The position numbers and the translations under genes were made by a program. 9,801 nucleotides of DNA, from positions 1 to 9,801 of the forward strand of contig JAUSJJ010000074.1 in NCBI GenBank assembly GCA_030647705.1, in the 5' to 3' direction. Shown in pieces: positions 5,309-9,801 of the stretch. The notes under the pieces are model-generated. The model was not told the DNA's origin and did no database searches. It saw only the letters and a list, made by a program, of their open reading frames with translations. Each line of letters opens with the position of its first letter. The stretch's first letter is position 1. The DNA comes from Dehalococcoidia bacterium (GTDB lineage Bacteria; Chloroflexota; Dehalococcoidia; JAUSJJ01).

Positions 5309-6484
5309 ATGACTGCTTGGAATACCTTTTTCGAAGAAGACCTGGCCTCGCTGGCCAGCCGCGGCCTGCTGCGAGACCTGCACACCCTGCCGGAAACGGG
5401 TGAGGAAATATCCGTCGAGGGCAGGAGAATGCTGAACTTCTCCTCCAACGACTATCTCGGACTCGCCGGAGATCGGCGGCTCAAGGACGCGGCCAAAGAG
5501 GCGGTCGAGAAGTTTGGCTGCGGGGCTACTGCTTCGCGTCTCATGGCCGGGAATCTGGAACTTCACGAGCTGCTCGAACGTGATCTGGCCGCCATGGTGG
5601 GGAAAGAAGCCGCACTCGTGTTCGGCAGCGGCTACCTTACCAATCTGGGGGTCCTTTCTGCGCTCGGCGGGCCTGGAGACGCGATATTCTCGGATTGGCT
5701 GAATCATGCCAGCCTGATCGATGGTATTCGGTTGAGCCGGGCTCGCTGCTACCGATACAGGCACAAGGACATGGACCATCTGGAGACGCTCCTCAAGAGA
5801 AGCAAGCCGACCGGAAAGCGGATCATCGTCTCCGAGTCTCTTTTCAGCATGGACGGGGACTTGGCCCCGTTGTCGGACTTGTCCCGTCTGGCCCACCTTT
5901 ACGACGCACTGCTCGTCATAGATGAAGCGCATGCCATTGGGGTCCTGGGCGCCAGCGGCGGCGGCGTGTGCCGGTCAGCCGGCAGCGAAGTCAGCCCTCA
6001 GATTGTCATCGGAACGCTGAGCAAGGCACTGGGAGGGTATGGGGGCTTCGTCGCCTGCTCGCAAACGATACGCAGGTTATTGATAAACAAAGCGCGCAGC
6101 TTCATCTTCTCGACCGGCCTGCCTCCGGGCTGCCTGGGCGGCGGACGGGAGGCCGTGTCGATTGTGGTTTCCAACCCGGAATTGGGGAGGACACTGATCG
6201 CAAAATCTCAAGGGTTCAGCCGGCTGCTGGCGGAGTACGGCCTGAAGGCGCCTCAATGTGAATCGCAGATACTGCCGGTTCTGGTGGGCGACAATGAAGC
6301 AGCTTTGAGACTCTCTGGACTGCTCTGGGGGAAAGGCCTTCTGGTCAGAGCAGTGCGCCCGCCGACCGTGCCCGACGGCACCGCGAGGATACGTTTGTCG
6401 GTGACTCTGACCATGGCTGACAGCGCACTGGAGAGGGCGGCGGGAATCATTGCTGAAGCTGCAGAAGAAATAGGCGTAGTCTGA
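5309..6484 (+). CDS. bioF: 8-amino-7-oxononanoate (KAPA) synthase
   Basis: 391 residues, usual for this PLP enzyme, which condenses pimeloyl-thioester with L-alanine to give KAPA, the first ring-forming step of biotin synthesis. The order of motifs is complete: NFSSNDYLGLAGD, GCGATASRLMAGN, FGSGYLTNLGVLSAL, H133 in NHASL (stacks on PLP), SESLFSMDGD, D205-E-A-H208 (cofactor ring contacts) and the Schiff-base lysine K239 in GTLSKALGGYGG. DEAHAIG replaces the more common DEAHGTG, a mild change. It follows bioB by about 50 bases, the loosest junction in the operon. ATG 5309 was chosen because its N-terminus (TAWNTFFEEDL) aligns with other BioF starts. A TTG at 5300 in the same frame would add three residues; neither has a clear Shine-Dalgarno. 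The related 2-amino-3-ketobutyrate ligase is excluded mainly by the bio context. Confidence 0.95.
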   Translation: MTAWNTFFEEDLASLASRGLLRDLHTLPETGEEISVEGRRMLNFSSNDYLGLAGDRRLKDAAKEAVEKFGCGATASRLMAGNLELHELLERDLAAMVGKEAALVFGSGYLTNLGVLSALGGPGDAIFSDWLNHASLIDGIRLSRARCYRYRHKDMDHLETLLKRSKPTGKRIIVSESLFSMDGDLAPLSDLSRLAHLYDALLVIDEAHAIGVLGASGGGVCRSAGSEVSPQIVIGTLSKALGGYGGFVACSQTIRRLLINKARSFIFSTGLPPGCLGGGREAVSIVVSNPELGRTLIAKSQGFSRLLAEYGLKAPQCESQILPVLVGDNEAALRLSGLLWGKGLLVRAVRPPTVPDGTARIRLSVTLTMADSALERAAGIIAEAAEEIGVV

Positions 6485-6485
6485 C

Positions 6486-7220
6486 ATGAGCAGAGGACTC
6501 TTTATCACCGGAAGCGATACTGGTACGGGCAAGACGATGGTGACCGCTGGAATCGTGCGCTGGCTGCGAAAGCGGGGTGTCGACGCCGTGCCCATGAAGC
6601 CGGTGCAAACCGGAGGCGAGATGCAGGGAGGCCGGCTGGTTGCGCCGGACCTGGAATTCAGCCTTTCGGCGTCAGGCATCCAGCCGGTCGGCGACGAACT
6701 GCAAGCGATGGCGCCATACGTGTACGCCCCTGCCTGCAGCCCGCATCTTGCCGGAAGGATGGCGGGGCGGTATCCGGACCCGTGCAGAATAAAAGAATGC
6801 GCAGAGGTGCTGCTGCAAAATCATAGTGTCGTTGTGGTGGAAGGCGCCGGCGGGGTGATGACGCCCCTCAACGAGGATCTCACCATGCTCGATCTGATGA
6901 GGACGCTGGCTTACCCTGTCGTACTGGTCTCGCGATCCCGCCTGGGCGCCATAAGCCATACACTGCTGGCGATACACGCCTTGCGGAGCTCCGGGATGAA
7001 GCTTGTCGGGGTGGTATTCGATTCCGTTGACCAGCATCAGCCGGACGACAGGTTCATCGAAGAGGACAATCCGAAGGCAGTGGCCCGCTTCGGCGATGTG
7101 CGCGTTCTTGGCACAGTGAGGCATTTCGATAAGATGGATCCCAGGAATGAGCAGACCTGGGTCGCTTTCGAACAGGACATGACAGGCTTGGAGAACATCT
7201 ACAGGGAACTGGCGCTATGA
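6486..7220 (+). CDS. bioD: ATP-dependent dethiobiotin synthetase
   Basis: 244 residues. BioD closes the ureido ring of DAPA using CO2 and ATP, the step before BioB. The N-terminus has the modified P-loop GSDTGTGKT (9-17), then K38 in PMKPVQTGG (DAPA/phosphate contacts), D55 in APDLEF (metal), and E119-GAGG with PLNED (substrate and Mg). PVVLVSRSRLGAISHTLL and GVVFD follow, as in the family. It starts one base after the bioF stop codon, so translation is probably coupled. The final residues (TGLENIYRELAL) overlap the start of bioA. Confidence 0.95.
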   Translation: MSRGLFITGSDTGTGKTMVTAGIVRWLRKRGVDAVPMKPVQTGGEMQGGRLVAPDLEFSLSASGIQPVGDELQAMAPYVYAPACSPHLAGRMAGRYPDPCRIKECAEVLLQNHSVVVVEGAGGVMTPLNEDLTMLDLMRTLAYPVVLVSRSRLGAISHTLLAIHALRSSGMKLVGVVFDSVDQHQPDDRFIEEDNPKAVARFGDVRVLGTVRHFDKMDPRNEQTWVAFEQDMTGLENIYRELAL

Positions 7221-8548
7221 CCTCAGCCTACGGCGAATTGCACGACCGCGATATCAAGTACCTGTGGCATCCCTGCACAGATATCAGCAGCTTTGAACGG
7301 ACGCAGTTCCCCATAATCGAGAGCGCCAGAGGGGTCTATCTATACGAGGTCGGCGGGCGTCCCCTGCTCGATGGCATCGCATCATGGTGGTGCGTCAATC
7401 TCGGCCACGGCCATCCCAGGCTCATCGAGGCGATACAGAAACAGGCCTCAGTCCTTCAGCATTCCATTCTGGGCGGAATGTCTCATCCGAACGCCATCGC
7501 CCTGGCCGAACGACTGGCACAGATAACGCCGGGGCATCTCGGCCACGCGTTCTTTGCCAGCGACGGCGCCTCCGCAGTGGAAGCCGCACTCAAGATTGCC
7601 GTGCAGTTCTGGGCGAACGCAGGTGAGAAGCACCGCACTCGATTCGTCGGGCTGGAAGAGGGCTACCATGGCGATACGCTGGGGGCGATGGGCGTCGGCT
7701 ACGTTGAGGCCTTCCACAAGGATTTCCTGGAGGTAATCCGGCCCGCCCACCGAGCGCTGTCTCCACATTGTGCCCGGTGTCCCTGCGCAAGGCGACCGGA
7801 GACCTGCGATGTCGAGTGTTTTGACTCGATGGAGAAGATCGTACAGGCGAATCACCGCGAGATAGCGGCGGTAATAGTCGAGCCACTGTGCCAGGGCGCC
7901 GCCGGGGTCAGGATCTATCCCGAGGAGTATCTGAGACGCCTGCGCAGTCTGTGTAATCAATACGGGCTGATCCTGATCGCCGACGAAATAGCGGTGGGCT
8001 TTGGCCGTACCGGCCACATGTTCGCCTGCGGCCGCGCCGGGATCGTGCCGGACATCATGACCCTGGGCAAAGGCATGACCGGCGGCCACCTGCCCTTGAG
8101 CGCTGTAGTCACTAACGACACGATTTACAATTCATTTCGCAACGGCGCCGACGGCAAAGACAGGACTTTTTACCACAGCCATACCTTCGGAGGGAATCCG
8201 ATCGCCACCGGCCTGGCCCTGGCCGCCATTGATGTCTACGAAGAGGAACACGTCCTGGAGAAGTGTCAGCCCAGGATCATCCAGCTTGACCGGGGAATGC
8301 GCGAGCTTGGATTGCTGCTAAACGGGTCGCCGGTCCGTGCCATGGGAATGATGGCCGTGGTGGAGATAAACGAGGCCGGCGGTGGGGCTGAGCGGGCTTC
8401 TCGGATTGCGAGGCAAGCGTACGGGATGGGGCTGTTTATCCGGCCTCGCGGCGCGGCGGTCTACCTCTGGCCGCCACTGGTCTCCACGGAGTCCGAGCTC
8501 GGCCAGATGCTATCCATACTGAGGGAATCTATCACCCGCACTAAATGA
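7217..8548 (+). CDS. bioA: Adenosylmethionine-8-amino-7-oxononanoate aminotransferase
   Basis: 443 residues, a class III PLP aminotransferase converting KAPA to DAPA. Motifs: LWHPCTDI (16-23), GIASWWCVNLGHGHP, FFASDGASAVEAALK (PLP phosphate), GYHGDTLGAMGVG, D256 in IADEIAVGFGRTG (PLP nitrogen) and K285 in TLGKGMTGGHLPLSAV (Schiff base). Two features differ from E. coli BioA. The substrate-side Tyr17 of WHPY is Cys20 here. A cysteine cluster C185-x2-C188-x-C190-x6-C197-x3-C201 sits in the middle of the protein. The amino donor, SAM in E. coli but lysine in B. subtilis BioK, cannot be told from sequence. The ATG overlaps the bioD stop (ATGA), with AGGGAA at 7203-7208 as ribosome binding site. 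Last gene of the operon. Confidence 0.95.
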   Translation: MTSAYGELHDRDIKYLWHPCTDISSFERTQFPIIESARGVYLYEVGGRPLLDGIASWWCVNLGHGHPRLIEAIQKQASVLQHSILGGMSHPNAIALAERLAQITPGHLGHAFFASDGASAVEAALKIAVQFWANAGEKHRTRFVGLEEGYHGDTLGAMGVGYVEAFHKDFLEVIRPAHRALSPHCARCPCARRPETCDVECFDSMEKIVQANHREIAAVIVEPLCQGAAGVRIYPEEYLRRLRSLCNQYGLILIADEIAVGFGRTGHMFACGRAGIVPDIMTLGKGMTGGHLPLSAVVTNDTIYNSFRNGADGKDRTFYHSHTFGGNPIATGLALAAIDVYEEEHVLEKCQPRIIQLDRGMRELGLLLNGSPVRAMGMMAVVEINEAGGGAERASRIARQAYGMGLFIRPRGAAVYLWPPLVSTESELGQMLSILRESITRTK

Positions 8549-8560
8549 AGGGGAAAATGG

Positions 8561-8580
8561 ATCCCCGCCTTCGCGGGGAT
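8561..8580. terminator. Perfect hairpin between convergent bioA and menG
   Basis: ATCCCCGC (8561-8568), loop CTTC, GCGGGGAT (8573-8580): a perfect 8-bp stem 12 bases after the bioA stop codon. On the plus strand no T-run follows. On the minus strand the stem is followed by CCATTTTCC, so it may end the menG transcript better than the bio transcript. Similar CCCCGC-CTTC-GCGGGG hairpins are common interspersed elements in bacterial genomes, so it may also be a dispersed repeat. Confidence 0.5.
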
Positions 8581-8623
8581 GACAGAAGGGCATCTGAACG
8601 AGAACGAGAGTAGCGCTGCTGCT

Positions 8624-9349
8624 CTACGGCTTCTCTCCAACGTGCAGCGCCACCAGGCCCATCCCCAGCAACTGCCACCGCACGCTGACCAGCCCTGCTT
8701 CTTCCATCAGGCGGCCTAGCTGTTCGGCCGTCAGGAATTGCTCGACCGACTCCGGCAGATAGGTATAGGCCTCGCGGTCTCCCGCCAGGACCTGGCCCAG
8801 CGCAGGGACAACGTGGCTGAAATACGCCCAGAGCAAACGGGAGCCGAGGCGTCTCCTTGCCAGAGGCGTCATCTCAAGCAGCGCCACTCTCCCGCCGGGC
8901 CGGACGACGCGTGACATCTCCGAGACAGCGCTGCCCACGTCCGTCACGTTGCGCATGGCGAACCCCGATGTGACGCAGGCGAAGGCGCTATCCGGAAAAG
9001 GAAGAAAAAGCGCATCTCCCAGAACCCAGTGTAGGCGCTGGCGCTGACCTTGCCGGCGCTCCAGTACCTGCGCTAGGGCAAGCATTCCTGGCACGAAGTC
9101 TAGGCCGACCACTTCCTGCACCTCGGCCCGGCGCGCTAGCTCAAATGCCAGGCCACCCGTACCCGTAGCCACATCGAGCGCAGGACCGGGGGAAAGGCCT
9201 TCAGTGGCCGCACGTGCGGCCACGCGCCGCCATCGGCTGTGCATGCCTGCGGTCATCACCGTGTTCATGAAGTCGTATTTGCGTGAGATCCTGGAGAACA
9301 TGGCGGCGACCTGCTGCCGCTTCGTTTCTCCGTCGATGGGTACAGCCAC
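8624..9349 (-). CDS. menG: Demethylmenaquinone methyltransferase
   Basis: 241 residues, a class I SAM methyltransferase of the UbiE/MenG family; C-methylates demethylmenaquinone as the last step of menaquinone synthesis. Family signatures are present: KYDFMNTVMTAGMHSRW (24-40), the SAM loop DVATGTGG (59-66), acidic D84 at the end of strand 2, GDALFLPFPD (111-120), GFAMRNVTD (129-137), MSRVVRPGGRVALLE (145-159) and AYTYLPESV near the C-terminus. It starts with GTG at 9349-9347, preceded by AGGGAG (9362-9357) at a 7-base distance, which settles the start. It lies 16 bases downstream of menA, which points to menaquinone rather than ubiquinone. Also called ubiE in some annotations. Confidence 0.93.
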   Translation of the reverse strand: MAVPIDGETKRQQVAAMFSRISRKYDFMNTVMTAGMHSRWRRVAARAATEGLSPGPALDVATGTGGLAFELARRAEVQEVVGLDFVPGMLALAQVLERRQGQRQRLHWVLGDALFLPFPDSAFACVTSGFAMRNVTDVGSAVSEMSRVVRPGGRVALLEMTPLARRRLGSRLLWAYFSHVVPALGQVLAGDREAYTYLPESVEQFLTAEQLGRLMEEAGLVSVRWQLLGMGLVALHVGEKP

Positions 9350-9365
9350 TGTAGTACTCCCTTTT

Positions 9366-9801
9366 TCAGAGCGGGATGAAACGGCCCAAAGCTACCCCTG
9401 CCGCCAGCAGGAGTCCCAGATGCCAGTGCAGCCGTGACGAGGACGGAAGCGCCGCCGCCAGTCCGGCCCGGTCTTGCCCGCTCACGATCATTCGAAGCGT
9501 CTTCCATCCCTGAGGCAGCGCAAGCAACGAGAATAGCGCGGTAAGCCCAACGGCGCCCACAATGGACAGAGCTATCACAGCGAGGAAGGCCGCTGCCACC
9601 AGGAAAACCCACTCCACCCGGCCAAATCCCCGCCCCAGCAGCGTCACCGGAGTCAACTTGCCGGCATGCCTGTCTTCTTCCAGGTCACGGAGGTCGTTGG
9701 CTGCCAGGATAGCTGTGACGGCAAGACCCACAGGCAGGGAAAGCCACAGAGCTGCCATGTCGAAGACCCGGGCCTGAACGAAGTATGCGCCGACTACCAT
9801 G
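9366..9801 (-). CDS. menA: 1,4-dihydroxy-2-naphthoate prenyltransferase, C-terminal part
   Basis: Partial: about 145 residues of a protein usually near 290-300; the N-terminal half lies beyond the right edge. This is a UbiA-superfamily membrane enzyme that attaches the polyprenyl tail to DHNA, giving demethylmenaquinone, the substrate of MenG. The second Asp-rich motif is visible as NDLRDLEEDRHAGKLT, the MenA form of the site that binds the prenyl diphosphate through Mg. It is followed by TLLGRGFGRVEW. About four hydrophobic segments are seen: WLSLPVGLAVTAILAA, FLVAAAFLAVIALSIV, GLTALFSLLAL and LGLLLAAGVALGRFI. The Met coded at 9800-9798 is almost surely internal. The menG ribosome binding site lies in the 16-base gap after its stop codon. 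Confidence 0.9.
   Translation of the reverse strand, partial: MVVGAYFVQARVFDMAALWLSLPVGLAVTAILAANDLRDLEEDRHAGKLTPVTLLGRGFGRVEWVFLVAAAFLAVIALSIVGAVGLTALFSLLALPQGWKTLRMIVSGQDRAGLAAALPSSSRLHWHLGLLLAAGVALGRFIPL

Noticed and set aside
5174..5932. 252-residue minus-strand frame opposite bioF
   Set aside because: Shadow of the intact bioF gene and crosses the bioB/bioF junction.

Overview
The window looks like chromosomal DNA of a GC-rich, menaquinone-using bacterium. The best guess is Chloroflexota, Dehalococcoidia-like. This rests on the style of the protein sequences, on an exported NIDO/cohesin/dockerin protein outside any visible cellulosome cluster, and on short palindromic repeats between genes; it is an inference, not a proven placement.

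Left part (1-3532). A flavoredoxin-type flavin reductase gene (1-579) is followed by about 430 bases of non-coding DNA. That DNA holds an array of small perfect hairpins (651-811) and then an AT-rich stretch with TTAACC-like hexamers repeated every 11 bp (886-929), which looks like an operator for a PhoB/OmpR-type response regulator. Downstream is a large secreted protein (1115-3532): signal peptide, PT-rich linker, NIDO domain, two cohesin-like domains, two Ig-like repeats and a C-terminal type I dockerin. Its translation initiation region exists twice, 108 bp (36 codons) apart and in frame. A GC-rich 26-bp palindrome follows the gene.

Middle (3533-4255). No intact gene is present. There is a broken N-terminal fragment of an ADP-ribosylglycohydrolase gene with a one-base frameshift and a lost C-terminus. 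The last bases of this relic carry a near-consensus sigma-70 promoter (TTGAGA-17-TAGAAT) that probably drives the biotin operon.

Biotin operon (4256-8548, + strand): bioB, bioF, bioD, bioA. Together they convert pimeloyl-thioester to biotin: BioF makes KAPA, BioA makes DAPA, BioD makes dethiobiotin and BioB inserts sulfur. bioF/bioD are 1 nt apart and bioD/bioA overlap by ATGA. No pimelate-forming gene (bioC/bioH/bioW) and no birA are in the window.

Right end (8624-9801, - strand): menG (ubiE family) preceded by the 3' half of menA, the last two steps of menaquinone synthesis, converging on the biotin operon. A strong hairpin at 8561-8580 separates the two units.
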